A program made the position numbers and the translations under genes. Source: Devosia sp. (GTDB lineage: Bacteria > Pseudomonadota > Alphaproteobacteria > Rhizobiales > Devosiaceae). Taken from it: a stretch of DNA of 64,000 nt. Positions within the stretch are counted from its first letter, which is position 1. Every line of letters starts with the position of its first letter. The notes beneath the pieces were generated by a model that was given only the letters and a program-made list of their open reading frames with translations, ran no database searches and was not told the DNA's origin. The stretch covers positions 124,001 through 188,000 of the forward strand of contig NZ_JAFKHE010000016.1 in the NCBI RefSeq assembly GCF_017307495.1. Direction: 5' to 3'. Below, piece after piece: positions 44,716 to 52,525 of this stretch.

Positions 44716-46038
44716 ATGGCGCAGTATCAGACGATCTTCAAGAACGGCACCGTGGTGAACCAGGACGGCGTGCACCAGGCCGACATCGCGGTGAACGATG
44801 GCCGCGTCGTCGCGCTCGGCTCGCTCGCGGCGAGCAGCGCCGGCGAGACGATCGACTGCACCGGGCTGCACATCCTGCCCGGGGTCATCGACACGCAGGT
44901 GCATTTCCGCGAGCCCGGGCTGACGCACAAGGAAGACCTCGAGTCCGGGTCGCTGTCGGCGGTGATGGGCGGCGTCACCGGCGTGTTCGAGATGCCCAAC
45001 ACCAATCCGCTGACGACGACGCGCGAGCGCTTCGAAGAAAAGATCCGGCTCGGCACGCGCCGCATGCACTGCGACTTCGCCTTCTATGTCGGCGGCACGC
45101 ATGACAATGTCGCCGACCTGCCCGATCTGGAGCGCCTGCCGGGCTGCGCCGGCGTCAAGGTGTTCATGGGCTCCTCGACCGGCTCGCTGCTCGTGCCCGA
45201 CGACAGCGGCGTCGAGGCAATTCTTTCCGCCATCTCGCGCCGCGCCGCCTTTCACTCGGAGGACGAGTACCGGCTCGAGGACCGCAAGCACCTGCGCGTG
45301 CCGGGCGAGCCGAGCTCGCACCCGGTCTGGCGCGATCCGGAGACGGCGCTGCGCTCCACCCGCCGGCTGGTGTCGCTGGCGCGAAAGACCGGCAAGCGCA
45401 TCCACGTGCTGCACATCTCGACCGCCGACGAGATGGTGTTCCTCGCCGCGCACAAGGACGTGGCCAGCGTCGAGGTCACGCCGCACCACCTGACGCTAGA
45501 CGAGACGGCCTACACCCGCCTCGGCACCTACGCGCAGATGAACCCGCCGGTGCGCGACAAGGCGCATCGCGAGGGCATCTGGGCCGGCGTCCACAACGGC
45601 GTCGCCGACATCCTCGGCTCGGACCACGCGCCGCATACGCGCGAGGAGAAGGACCACGCCTACCCCGCCAGCCATTCGGGCATGACCGGGGTGCAGACGC
45701 TGGTGCCGATCATGCTCGACCACGTGAATGCCGGCCGCATGAGCCTCGAGCGCTTCGTCGACATGACCAGCCACGGCCCGAACCGGCTGTTCGGCATTGC
45801 CGGGAAGGGGCGCATCGCGGTGGGCTACGACGCCGACCTGACGATCGTCGACCTGAAGCGCACCGAAACCATTACCGATGAATGGGTGAAGAGCCGCGCC
45901 GGCTGGACGCCCTACCACGGCGTATCGGTCACCGGCTGGCCGGTCGGCACGATCGTGCGCGGCAACACGGTGATGTGGCAGGGCGAACTGGTGACGCCGG
46001 CCGTGGGACAACCGATGCGGTTCCTGGAGGCGCTGTAG
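44716..46038 (+). CDS. pyrC: Dihydroorotase (amidohydrolase, PyrC-related)
   Basis: Cyclises carbamoyl aspartate to dihydroorotate in pyrimidine synthesis. 440 residues. The metal-binding start reads LPGVIDTQVHFREPG; the first His of the usual HxH pair is Gln here. This appears common in the alphaproteobacterial subfamily, as far as I remember. The carboxylated Lys is in GVKVFMGSSTGSL, further ligands are in AAFHSEDE and HVLHIST, and the catalytic Asp is in ILGSDHAPHT. A hydantoinase or allantoinase role is the main alternative. Confidence 0.88.
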   Translation: MAQYQTIFKNGTVVNQDGVHQADIAVNDGRVVALGSLAASSAGETIDCTGLHILPGVIDTQVHFREPGLTHKEDLESGSLSAVMGGVTGVFEMPNTNPLTTTRERFEEKIRLGTRRMHCDFAFYVGGTHDNVADLPDLERLPGCAGVKVFMGSSTGSLLVPDDSGVEAILSAISRRAAFHSEDEYRLEDRKHLRVPGEPSSHPVWRDPETALRSTRRLVSLARKTGKRIHVLHISTADEMVFLAAHKDVASVEVTPHHLTLDETAYTRLGTYAQMNPPVRDKAHREGIWAGVHNGVADILGSDHAPHTREEKDHAYPASHSGMTGVQTLVPIMLDHVNAGRMSLERFVDMTSHGPNRLFGIAGKGRIAVGYDADLTIVDLKRTETITDEWVKSRAGWTPYHGVSVTGWPVGTIVRGNTVMWQGELVTPAVGQPMRFLEAL

Positions 46039-46046
46039 GGACTCGA

Positions 46047-46138
46047 CTCCCCTCCCCCTTTGAGGGGAGGGGTGGGGGTCCATCGGCGATCGCCGGACTA
46101 CCCCCTCCCTCGGTCCCTCCCCTCAGGGGGGCGGGAGG
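46047..46138. repeat. C/T-rich inverted repeat (family C) after the dihydroorotase gene
   Basis: CTCCCCTCCCCCTTTGAGGG with its G-rich arm, then CCCTCCCTCGGTCCCTCCCC with CTCAGGGGGGCGGGAG. Two hairpins occupy the gap between the convergent dihydroorotase and 92-residue genes and may end both transcripts. Confidence 0.65.
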
Positions 46139-46154
46139 CGCCGGCATCCGGCAA

Positions 46155-46433
46155 TTACTGCAGCGACCGCCCCAGCGTGTAGTCGCCCGACTGGATGCGT
46201 TCGGGCAGGCTCGCAATCAGTTCGGCCACCGCCGTCTCGCCGTGGTGGTCGACCAGCGAGGTGATGGCGGCGAACAGCGAGGCATGGGCGAGCGCCAGCG
46301 TGGCGACGCCGTCATCCTCGGCGTCGTTCCAGGCCCCGGCGACATATTCGAGCGCCACCTGCCGCTCTTCGCGGTCGGCATCCGCCATCGGCTCGAGGCT
46401 GGCCCGGGCCCTGAGGGTCTTGGTGAGTTTCAT
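46155..46433 (-). CDS. Small protein of unknown function
   Basis: 92 residues from the ATG at 46433 (MKLTKTLRARASLEP); an upstream start at 46451 would add six residues. The product is acidic and mostly helical, with no signal peptide, Cys or recognisable motif. ERQVALEYVAGAWNDAEDDG and FAAITSLVDHHGETAVAELI look like two amphipathic helices. Codon use resembles the neighbours. It is transcribed toward the dihydroorotase gene. Confidence 0.65.
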   Translation of the reverse strand: MKLTKTLRARASLEPMADADREERQVALEYVAGAWNDAEDDGVATLALAHASLFAAITSLVDHHGETAVAELIASLPERIQSGDYTLGRSLQ

Positions 46434-46541
46434 GAGCATAGGCGGTAGCACGCGCCGGGGCGGTTGCGCGCCCCACTCGTCGCCAAAAGGTTAATTTGCA
46501 CTCTTCAATTATTCTTAACGCCTTGCCGGACGCATGACCGC

Positions 46542-46913
46542 CTACTCGGCATAGCGGGCGTGGATGTCGCGCGCGGTCTTTTCCGCCTCGACGAGGAGCC
46601 GGGTCATGGCCTCGTCGGCGGAGGTGGTGCAGACCCGGTAGAGCCGGGCATAGGCTTCGTAGCCCGCATTGAACGCGCCGGTCAGCCGCTGGCGACGGTC
46701 GTCGTCTGGTTCATCGAGATTGATGAGGTCGGCCATCTGCGCGCGCCAGTCGGTGCCGAGCTCGGGGCGGCAGAGCGGGCCGAGGAAATAGAGGCTACCG
46801 AGAATCTCGCTCAGCCGCTCCATGTCCGCCTGGTACGGCGGATCCACGGCGCGCACCGGTCCCGCCGCGAGGCAGGTGATCAGCAGGGCGAAGGCGAGCG
46901 GGCGCAGGCGCAT
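46542..46913 (-). CDS. TIGR02301-family exported protein
   Basis: 123 residues with a signal peptide (RPLAFALLITCLAAGPVRA). The mature part, ADMERLSEILGSLYFLGPLC and later DDRRQRLTGAFNAGYEAYAR, fits a small helical family found almost only in Hyphomicrobiales. The function is unknown. It lies 31 bases downstream of the NUDIX gene on the same strand, a pairing I recall from related genomes. Confidence 0.75.
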   Translation of the reverse strand: MRLRPLAFALLITCLAAGPVRAVDPPYQADMERLSEILGSLYFLGPLCRPELGTDWRAQMADLINLDEPDDDRRQRLTGAFNAGYEAYARLYRVCTTSADEAMTRLLVEAEKTARDIHARYAE

Positions 46914-46944
46914 GCGGCATCCTTATGGGAAAGGCCCGGCGCCC

Positions 46945-47352
46945 TCAACTGCGATCGAAGACGCGGAAGGCGCCGGCCACCACTTCCCCCAGGTCGGGCG
47001 TGGTGGGCATCAGGCCGATCTCGTCGAGCCGCACCCAGCGATAGGCCGTGATCTCGTCGGCGGCGACCAGGATCTCGCCCTCGAAGGCCTCGGTCGCGAA
47101 GACCTGCAGCACGAAGTTGCCCTCGCCCATCAGCATGCGCCGGATCGGATGCAGGCGCCAGACACGCAGGCCGACCTCTTCCAGGATCTCCCGTTCGGCC
47201 GCCTGCTCGGCGGTCTCACCCGGCTCCAGCCGCCCTCCGGGCAGGCTCCACATGCCAAAATACGGCTTCCGCGCCCGCTGGATGAGCAGAACCCTGTCGC
47301 GGTCGATCAGGGCGACGGAAGCGGCGTTGGGCGGGCGGCGCGAGTCGGGCAT
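46945..47352 (-). CDS. NUDIX hydrolase
   Basis: 135 residues. The NUDIX box is complete: GGRLEPGETAEQAAEREILE followed by EVGL. The protein should hydrolyse a nucleoside diphosphate derivative with Mg; ADP-ribose pyrophosphatase-like or nucleotide-sanitising activity is possible, but the substrate cannot be set from sequence. It is divergent from the SRAP gene (68 bases apart), and the pair may share a promoter region. Confidence 0.9.
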   Translation of the reverse strand: MPDSRRPPNAASVALIDRDRVLLIQRARKPYFGMWSLPGGRLEPGETAEQAAEREILEEVGLRVWRLHPIRRMLMGEGNFVLQVFATEAFEGEILVAADEITAYRWVRLDEIGLMPTTPDLGEVVAGAFRVFDRS

Positions 47353-47420
47353 GTCGCGATGTTCGGGGTTTGCCGATCCGGCGGCAAGGCCCTAACTAGA
47401 GGCGAAACGGAGAACGCGCC

Positions 47421-48170
47421 ATGTGCGGACGCTACGCCGCAACGCTGCCGCCGGAAATGATGGTCGAGCTGTTCAACCTGCTCAACCAGATCGATTTCCC
47501 GCCGCGCTACAACATCGCCCCGACCCAGCCGATCGCGGTGATCTGGGAGCAGTCGGGCCGGCGCACCATTCAGCTGGTGCGCTGGGGATTCGTGCCCGGC
47601 TGGGTGAAGGATCCGCGCGCATTCTCGCTGCTGATCAACGCCCGCGCCGAGACGATGGCGGAGAAGCCGTCGTTCCGCGATGCCGTGCGCAACGCGCGCT
47701 GCATCGTGCCGGCCTCGGGCTACTACGAGTGGATGAAGGGCAAGGACGGGGTGCGCCAGCCCTACTACATCACCATGGCCGACGACTCGCCGATGGTGTT
47801 CGCCGGCCTCTACTCGACCTGGTCCGGCCCCGACGGCGAGGAGGTCGACACGGCCTGCATCGTCACGGTCGAGCCGAACCTCGAGATCAGCTCGATCTAC
47901 GATCGCATGCCCGCGATGCTGCAGGGCGAGGCCGTCGACCTGTGGCTCAACACCCGCGAGATCGACACCAGGGCAGCGACGCAGCTCGCCCTGCCGCTGC
48001 CGCCCGGCTCGCTGAAGTATCACCCCGTCGGCAAGGCCGTGGGCCGCACCGATGCCGACGGCCCGGAGCTGATCCGGCCGCTGACCGAAGCGAAGCTGGC
48101 GGCCGAGGAGGTCAAGCCGGTGAAGCCCAGGAAGGTGGTCGGCGGTGGCGGCCAGCTCGACTTGTTCTAG
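47421..48170 (+). CDS. SRAP-domain protein (YedK/HMCES family, abasic-site DNA-protein crosslinker)
   Basis: 249 residues. Catalytic Cys2 follows the start Met (MCGRYAATLP), which forms a thiazolidine crosslink with abasic sites in single-stranded DNA. Supporting residues are in PRYNIAPTQP (Asn), GYYEWMKG (Glu) and LKYHPVGKAVG (His). The last residues are GGGGQLDLF, which matches the QLxLF beta-clamp-binding pentapeptide. Human HMCES also carries a clamp (PCNA) motif at its end, so recruitment to the replication clamp is a fair inference. Its stop overlaps the convergent hemerythrin-like gene. Confidence 0.93.
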   Translation: MCGRYAATLPPEMMVELFNLLNQIDFPPRYNIAPTQPIAVIWEQSGRRTIQLVRWGFVPGWVKDPRAFSLLINARAETMAEKPSFRDAVRNARCIVPASGYYEWMKGKDGVRQPYYITMADDSPMVFAGLYSTWSGPDGEEVDTACIVTVEPNLEISSIYDRMPAMLQGEAVDLWLNTREIDTRAATQLALPLPPGSLKYHPVGKAVGRTDADGPELIRPLTEAKLAAEEVKPVKPRKVVGGGGQLDLF

Positions 48171-48724
48171 AAGATGTCGAAGGCCCCCAAGGCGTCGCCG
48201 ATCGCCTCTTCCTCGTAGCCGAGGTGGCTGAGGAGCACGCGCTCCAGCGCGCGGTAGATTTCGAGCGTCGCCGCGAACTTCTGCGCGCCCGGCTCGTCCG
48301 CCAGTTCGCCAAGCGCGTCGATCAGCCGTTCAAGCAGCTGATGCACGACGACATGCTCTGCCCTGAGCCGGTCGGCGATGGCCTTGAAGCCCGGCCCCTG
48401 CGCCGCGATGGCCGGGAAGATCGCCGCGTCCTCGATCGAGTGATGCATGTTGACGATCTGGCAGTGCTCGCCGCACAGCACGCCGAAGCGACGGTAGTTC
48501 GCGACCATCGCCAGGTTGGCGGCTTCGGCGGTCAGCGCCGCGGCATTCTGACCGCCCGCTGCGGCGCGCTCGATCAACCGGCCCAGCGTCAGCATGTTGC
48601 CGCGCAGGTGGTCGTGCACTTCCTTCAGGTGCAGTCCGGGGGCGCGTTGCGCCTCGGTCAGGCCTTCGAGCCTGATCGGCCTGGGCCGGGTGGCGTCGTC
48701 GAGAAATCCGATATCGAGCAGCAT
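48167..48724 (-). CDS. Hemerythrin-like HHE cation-binding protein
   Basis: 185 residues, four-helix bundle. Metal ligand candidates are in LKEVHDHLRGNM, MHHSIEDAAIFP, LRAEHVVVHQLLE and LLSHLGYEEEAIG. Such proteins bind a di-iron centre and oxygen or nitric oxide, or act in iron handling. The ATG at 48724 is chosen from the fold boundaries. The stop TAG is read from the same CTAG as the SRAP stop on the other strand, so the two transcripts are antisense at their 3' ends. Confidence 0.8.
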   Translation of the reverse strand: MLLDIGFLDDATRPRPIRLEGLTEAQRAPGLHLKEVHDHLRGNMLTLGRLIERAAAGGQNAAALTAEAANLAMVANYRRFGVLCGEHCQIVNMHHSIEDAAIFPAIAAQGPGFKAIADRLRAEHVVVHQLLERLIDALGELADEPGAQKFAATLEIYRALERVLLSHLGYEEEAIGDALGAFDIF

Positions 48725-48768
48725 GGCGCCCAGATGGGGCAGATGACGCGCCGCGTCAACAAGGCTCC

Positions 48769-50178
48769 CTAGAGTACCTTGCCGGGGTTGAGGATGCCGT
48801 TGGGATCGAGCGCGGCCTTGATGGCGCGCATCATCTCGAGCGCGACGGGATCCTTCACCTGTTTGAGCAGCTCGCGCTTCAGCTGCCCGATGCCATGCTC
48901 GGCCGAGACCGAGCCGCCCAGCCGCAGCACCACCTCGTAGATCGCCGCATTGGCGTCCTTCTCCCGCGCCATGAACGCCTTGGGATCGGCGCCCACCGGC
49001 TGGCTCAGGTTGAAGTGGATATTGCCGTCGCCCATGTGCCCGAACGGACAGGGCCGCACGCCGGGGATCACCTTCTCGACCGCCGCGGTGCCCTCGGCGA
49101 TCAAGGCCGGCACGACGCCGATCGGCACCGAGACATCGTGCTTGATCGAGGCGCCTTCCCTCGATTGCACCTCGCTCATCTGCTCGCGCGCCGCCCACAT
49201 CAGGGTGCGATCGGCCTCGGATTCGGCGACCACGGCATCGGTGACGAGCCCCGAACCGAGCGCCTCCTCGAGCGCCGCCTGCAGCGCGCCGGGTGCGCTG
49301 CCCTTCATGCGGTTGACCTCGGCCAGCACATACCAGGGCGACAGCGACGCCGTCGGATCGCGCGACAGCAGGCCGTATTTGAGCTGCAGGTCGACGCCGA
49401 AGCGGTTCATCAGCTCGAACGCCGTCAGCCGCGATCCGGTCCGCTCGCGCAGCAGGTAGAAGAGCTGCAGCGCCACGCCCGGATCCGGCACGTTGATCAG
49501 CGCCGTCTCCTGGGCCTCGGGGATGGGGAAGAGCTTCACCGTCGCGGCGGTGATGAAACCCAACGTGCCCTCGGCTCCAACCAGCAGGTCCTTCAAATCG
49601 TAGCCGGTATTGTCCTTCTTCAGCGCATTGAGCCCCCGGTAGAGCCGGCCGTCGGCCAGCACGGCCTCGACCCCCAGCGTCAGCTCGCGCGCATTGCCGA
49701 AGGCCAGCACCTGCACGCCGCCGGCATTGGAGCTCAGCACGCCGCCGATACGCGCCGAGCCCTGCGAAGCGATCCAGAGCGGGAACAGCGCGCCGGCCGC
49801 TTCCGCCGCCCTGTGCGCCTCCTCGAGGATCACGCCGGCCTCGAGCGTCATGTGCCCGGCCGCGGCGTTGACGTCGCGCACCCTGTCGAGGCGGGAGACG
49901 TTGACGATCACCTCATTGCCGGCGAGCGGCACCTGGCCGCCGACGAGGCCGGTATTGCCGCTCTGCGGGATCAGCGGCACGCGATGGTCATTGGCCCAGC
50001 GGCAAAGCGCCTGCAGCGCGGGGACATCGGCCGGCAGCGCCACCGCGACTGCGGGAGTCTTGAAGCGCTTGCGCGGCTCGGTGAGGTAGCTGGTCATCGC
50101 CATGGCGTCGGCGATCACGCCGGCCTCCCCCAGCAGGGCCGTGAGACCGGAGATGATGGCGGGGGGGGCGAGCGTCAT
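48769..50178 (-). CDS. FAD-linked 2-hydroxyacid dehydrogenase (GlcD/D2HGDH type)
   Basis: 469 residues. The PCMH-type FAD domain has VPLIPQSGNTGLVGGQVPL, GVLSSNAGGVQVLAFGNARE and LLVGAEGTLGFITAATVKLF. The C-terminal FAD-oxidase domain has FGHMGDGNIHFNLSQP (metal His) and SAEHGIGQLKRELL. D-2-hydroxyglutarate or D-lactate is the likely substrate, passing electrons to a membrane acceptor. The ATG at 50178 is chosen. It is divergent from fabI. Confidence 0.9.
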   Translation of the reverse strand: MTLAPPAIISGLTALLGEAGVIADAMAMTSYLTEPRKRFKTPAVAVALPADVPALQALCRWANDHRVPLIPQSGNTGLVGGQVPLAGNEVIVNVSRLDRVRDVNAAAGHMTLEAGVILEEAHRAAEAAGALFPLWIASQGSARIGGVLSSNAGGVQVLAFGNARELTLGVEAVLADGRLYRGLNALKKDNTGYDLKDLLVGAEGTLGFITAATVKLFPIPEAQETALINVPDPGVALQLFYLLRERTGSRLTAFELMNRFGVDLQLKYGLLSRDPTASLSPWYVLAEVNRMKGSAPGALQAALEEALGSGLVTDAVVAESEADRTLMWAAREQMSEVQSREGASIKHDVSVPIGVVPALIAEGTAAVEKVIPGVRPCPFGHMGDGNIHFNLSQPVGADPKAFMAREKDANAAIYEVVLRLGGSVSAEHGIGQLKRELLKQVKDPVALEMMRAIKAALDPNGILNPGKVL

Positions 50179-50284
50179 GGCCGGACAATAGCCGCAGGCG
50201 GCACGGGCGCAAGGCTGAACTTGCCCGGTCCATTGCCCTATGCGACAAGCGGCGCCAACGACACATCCAATACGGAGCACGACG

Positions 50285-51088
50285 ATGGCGCAGGGGCTGA
50301 TGGCCGGCAAGAAGGGCCTGATCATGGGCGTGGCGAACAACCGCTCGATCGCCTGGGGCATTGCCAAGGCCCTCGCCGACCAGGGCGCCGAGATCGCTTT
50401 CTCCTACCAGGGCGAAGCGCTGAAGAAGCGCGTCGAGCCGCTCGCCGCCGAGATCGGCGTCACCACGCTGGTCGAATGCGACGTGTCGAGCGACGCCGCG
50501 ATGGACGAGACCTTCCGCGTGCTCAAGGACAAGTGGGGGACGATGGACTTCCTCGTCCACGCCATCGGCTTTTCCAACAAGGACGAGCTCGAGGGCCGCT
50601 ACATCAACACCAGCGCCGACAATTTCGCGCTGACCATGAACATCTCGGTCTACTCCTTCACCGCCGTCGCCAAGCGCGCCGAGGCGATGCTGAACCCGGG
50701 TGGTTCGCTGCTCACGCTGACCTATTACGGCGCCGAAAAGTACGTGCCGAACTACAACGTCATGGGCGTCGCCAAGGCCGCGCTCGAGGCCTCGGTGCGC
50801 TACCTTGCGCACGACCTCGGCCCGCAGAACATCCGCGTCAACGCCATCTCGGCCGGCGCCATCAAGACCCTCGCCGCCTCGGGCATTTCGGGCCTCCGGA
50901 CCATGCTGCACTACCAGGAGAAGGCCGCACCGCTGAAGCGCAACGTCACGCAGGAGGAAGTCGGCTCGGCCGCGCTCTACCTGCTCAGCGACCTGAGCTC
51001 CGGCGTCACCGGCCAGATCCAGTACGTGGACTGCGGCTTCAACATCATCGGCATGCATGTCGACGACGAAGCCGACGCAGCCGTCTGA
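50285..51088 (+). CDS. fabI: Enoyl-ACP reductase (NADH), FabI
   Basis: Last reduction of the fatty acid elongation cycle. 267 residues, SDR fold. Signatures are [20 protein letters not shown], the catalytic Tyr-x6-Lys pair in [18 protein letters not shown] and [13 protein letters not shown]. FabI is the triclosan and isoniazid-type target class. The ATG at 50285 follows ACGGAGCACGACG. It is followed by an intrinsic terminator and then a histidine phosphatase gene. Confidence 0.95.
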   Translation: MAQGLMAGKKGLIMGVANNRSIAWGIAKALADQGAEIAFSYQGEALKKRVEPLAAEIGVTTLVECDVSSDAAMDETFRVLKDKWGTMDFLVHAIGFSNKDELEGRYINTSADNFALTMNISVYSFTAVAKRAEAMLNPGGSLLTLTYYGAEKYVPNYNVMGVAKAALEASVRYLAHDLGPQNIRVNAISAGAIKTLAASGISGLRTMLHYQEKAAPLKRNVTQEEVGSAALYLLSDLSSGVTGQIQYVDCGFNIIGMHVDDEADAAV

Positions 51089-51093
51089 TCCAC

Positions 51094-51127
51094 AAAGGGG
51101 CTGCCGTGAGGCGGCCCTTTCCGTTTT
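51094..51127 (+). terminator. Intrinsic terminator after fabI
   Basis: The arms AAAGGGGCTGCC and GGCGGCCCTTT pair around GTGA with one bulged G and one G-U pair. A short U-tract (51123-51127) follows. It lies 6 bases after the fabI stop and 13 bases before the next start, so it probably attenuates transcription into the phosphatase gene. Confidence 0.65.
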
Positions 51128-51139
51128 TCGAGACCAAGC

Positions 51140-51769
51140 ATGTCCCTGAACTGGCCTGAGCTCTATTTCATCCGCCACGGCGAGACCGACTGGAACGCCG
51201 AGGGCAGGTACCAGGGGAGCAAGGACATTCCCCTCAACGATATCGGCCGCGGCCAGGCCGACCTCAATGGTCGCCTGCTGGTGCAGATCCTCAAGCGCGC
51301 CGGCCGCAAGCCATCCGACTTCACCTGGCACGCCTCGCCCCTCGGCCGTACGCGCGAGACCATGGAGCGGGTGCGCGCCGGCTTCGACGTGCCGCTGCCC
51401 GAGGTCGGGTTCGACCAGCGTCTGGTCGAGGTGTCCTTCGGCGTCTACGAAGGCCGGCTCCATACCGAACTCAGCTCGTCCGAAATGGCCATCGCCGGTG
51501 AGCGGGACGCCGACTTCTGGTTCTTCCGCCCGCCCTCAGGCGAAAGCTACCAGGACGTGGCGCAGCGCGTGCAGGCCTTTGCCGCCGACAAGCTCGACGG
51601 CCCCGCGATCATCGTCGCGCATGGCGGAATCCTGCGCATCCTGCGCCGCCTGATCGAGGATTTTCCGGCCGAGCGGGCGGTGAACTGGTTTCCGCCGCAG
51701 GACTCGGTCGTCCACTTCATCGACGGCAAGAGCGTGGTCTACCCGGCCGGGCACAGCTGGGACGATTGA
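51140..51769 (+). CDS. Histidine phosphatase (phosphoglycerate mutase-like)
   Basis: 209 residues. The phosphoacceptor is the RHG motif in LYFIRHGETDWNAEGRYQGS; the second His is in AIIVAHGGILRILRRL. ASPLGRTRETMERVR carries the conserved Arg. Whether it is a 2,3-bisphosphoglycerate-independent mutase relative or a broad phosphatase is not visible. The gene follows fabI in many Hyphomicrobiales and usually precedes aroC; here vapBC lies between. Confidence 0.88.
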   Translation: MSLNWPELYFIRHGETDWNAEGRYQGSKDIPLNDIGRGQADLNGRLLVQILKRAGRKPSDFTWHASPLGRTRETMERVRAGFDVPLPEVGFDQRLVEVSFGVYEGRLHTELSSSEMAIAGERDADFWFFRPPSGESYQDVAQRVQAFAADKLDGPAIIVAHGGILRILRRLIEDFPAERAVNWFPPQDSVVHFIDGKSVVYPAGHSWDD

Positions 51770-51784
51770 AGCCGTGCCGCAATT

Positions 51785-51806
51785 GGCATATGTATAGGCA
51801 TATGCC
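51785..51806 (+). promoter_or_regulatory. Candidate VapB operator
   Basis: GGCATATG (51785-51792), a 4-base spacer TATA and GGCATATGCC (51797-51806) form a tandem of near-palindromes just before vapB. VapBC complexes commonly bind such dyads to repress their own promoter. The AT-rich hexamers stand out in this GC-rich window. Confidence 0.55.
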
Positions 51807-51818
51807 ATGGAGGCGGCG

Positions 51819-52070
51819 ATGTCTGAAGCACGCAAAGTCAGTCTGTTTCGCAATGGCCGCAACAAGGCGTTGCGTATTCCAGTCGAGTTCGAGCCCGAGG
51901 GTGATGAGGTCATCGTCGAGAGGCGGGGAGAACAGCTGATCATCTCGCCCGTCCATCCAAAGGAGAACTGGCTCGATTGGCTTCGAAAGCAGCCGCCACT
52001 CGGTCCGGAAGACCAGTTCCCCGACATTTCCGACGACGAACTTCCTCTGCAACGCGACGTGTCGCTGTGA
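51819..52070 (+). CDS. vapB: VapB-type antitoxin (AbrB/MazE fold)
   Basis: 83 residues. The N-terminal swapped-hairpin DNA-binding domain is KVSLFRNGRNKALRIPVEFE, and GDEVIVERRGEQLIISP completes it. The C-terminal tail, acidic and flexible (GPEDQFPDISDDELPL), should wrap around the toxin. The ATG at 51819 is chosen because GGAGG lies 5 bases upstream; an ATG at 51807 overlaps that site. The stop overlaps the vapC start by 4 bases (GTGA). Confidence 0.85.
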   Translation: MSEARKVSLFRNGRNKALRIPVEFEPEGDEVIVERRGEQLIISPVHPKENWLDWLRKQPPLGPEDQFPDISDDELPLQRDVSL

Positions 52071-52474
52071 GCCTGTTCCGGTTCATGCTGGACACCAACA
52101 TCGTATCGAACGTTGTCCGCGATCCCTATGGCAGGGCCAGTCGCACGATCGACGCGCGCGGCGTCGATCGTGTGTGTACCAGCGTGTTGGTGGCGGCTGA
52201 ACTGCGGTATGGAGCCGCGAAATCCCTATCGTCGCGGCTTCCCGAAATGGTCGACGTCGTTCTCAGGCGCCTTTCCGTCCTGCCTCTGGAGCCGCCGGCG
52301 GACCGTGAGTACGCACGCATTCGGCATGAGCTGGTGTCGGCCGGGAAGCCAATCGGGCCGGTCGACCTGCTCATCGCCGCCCACGCCCTTTCGCTCGATC
52401 TCACCTTGGTCACCGCAAACGTGGGCGAGTTCTCGCGCGTCCCCGGACTGCGTGTCGAGAACTGGCTCGATTGA
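52067..52474 (+). CDS. vapC: VapC-type PIN-domain toxin ribonuclease
   Basis: 135 residues from a GTG overlapping vapB. The PIN acidic site is visible: Asp in FMLDTNIVSNVV, Glu in VLVAAELRYGA and Asp in IGPVDLLIAAHAL; the end ANVGEFSRVPGLRVENW is the usual VapC C-terminus. VapC toxins cleave specific tRNAs or rRNA when VapB is degraded. The module sits between two housekeeping genes normally adjacent, which suggests acquisition, although its GC content does not stand out. Confidence 0.88.
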   Translation: MSLFRFMLDTNIVSNVVRDPYGRASRTIDARGVDRVCTSVLVAAELRYGAAKSLSSRLPEMVDVVLRRLSVLPLEPPADREYARIRHELVSAGKPIGPVDLLIAAHALSLDLTLVTANVGEFSRVPGLRVENWLD

Positions 52475-52525
52475 CCTTTTCCCCCTCCAGCCCCTAGAAC
52501 GCCCACAACCTGCGGGGCGCACTCC

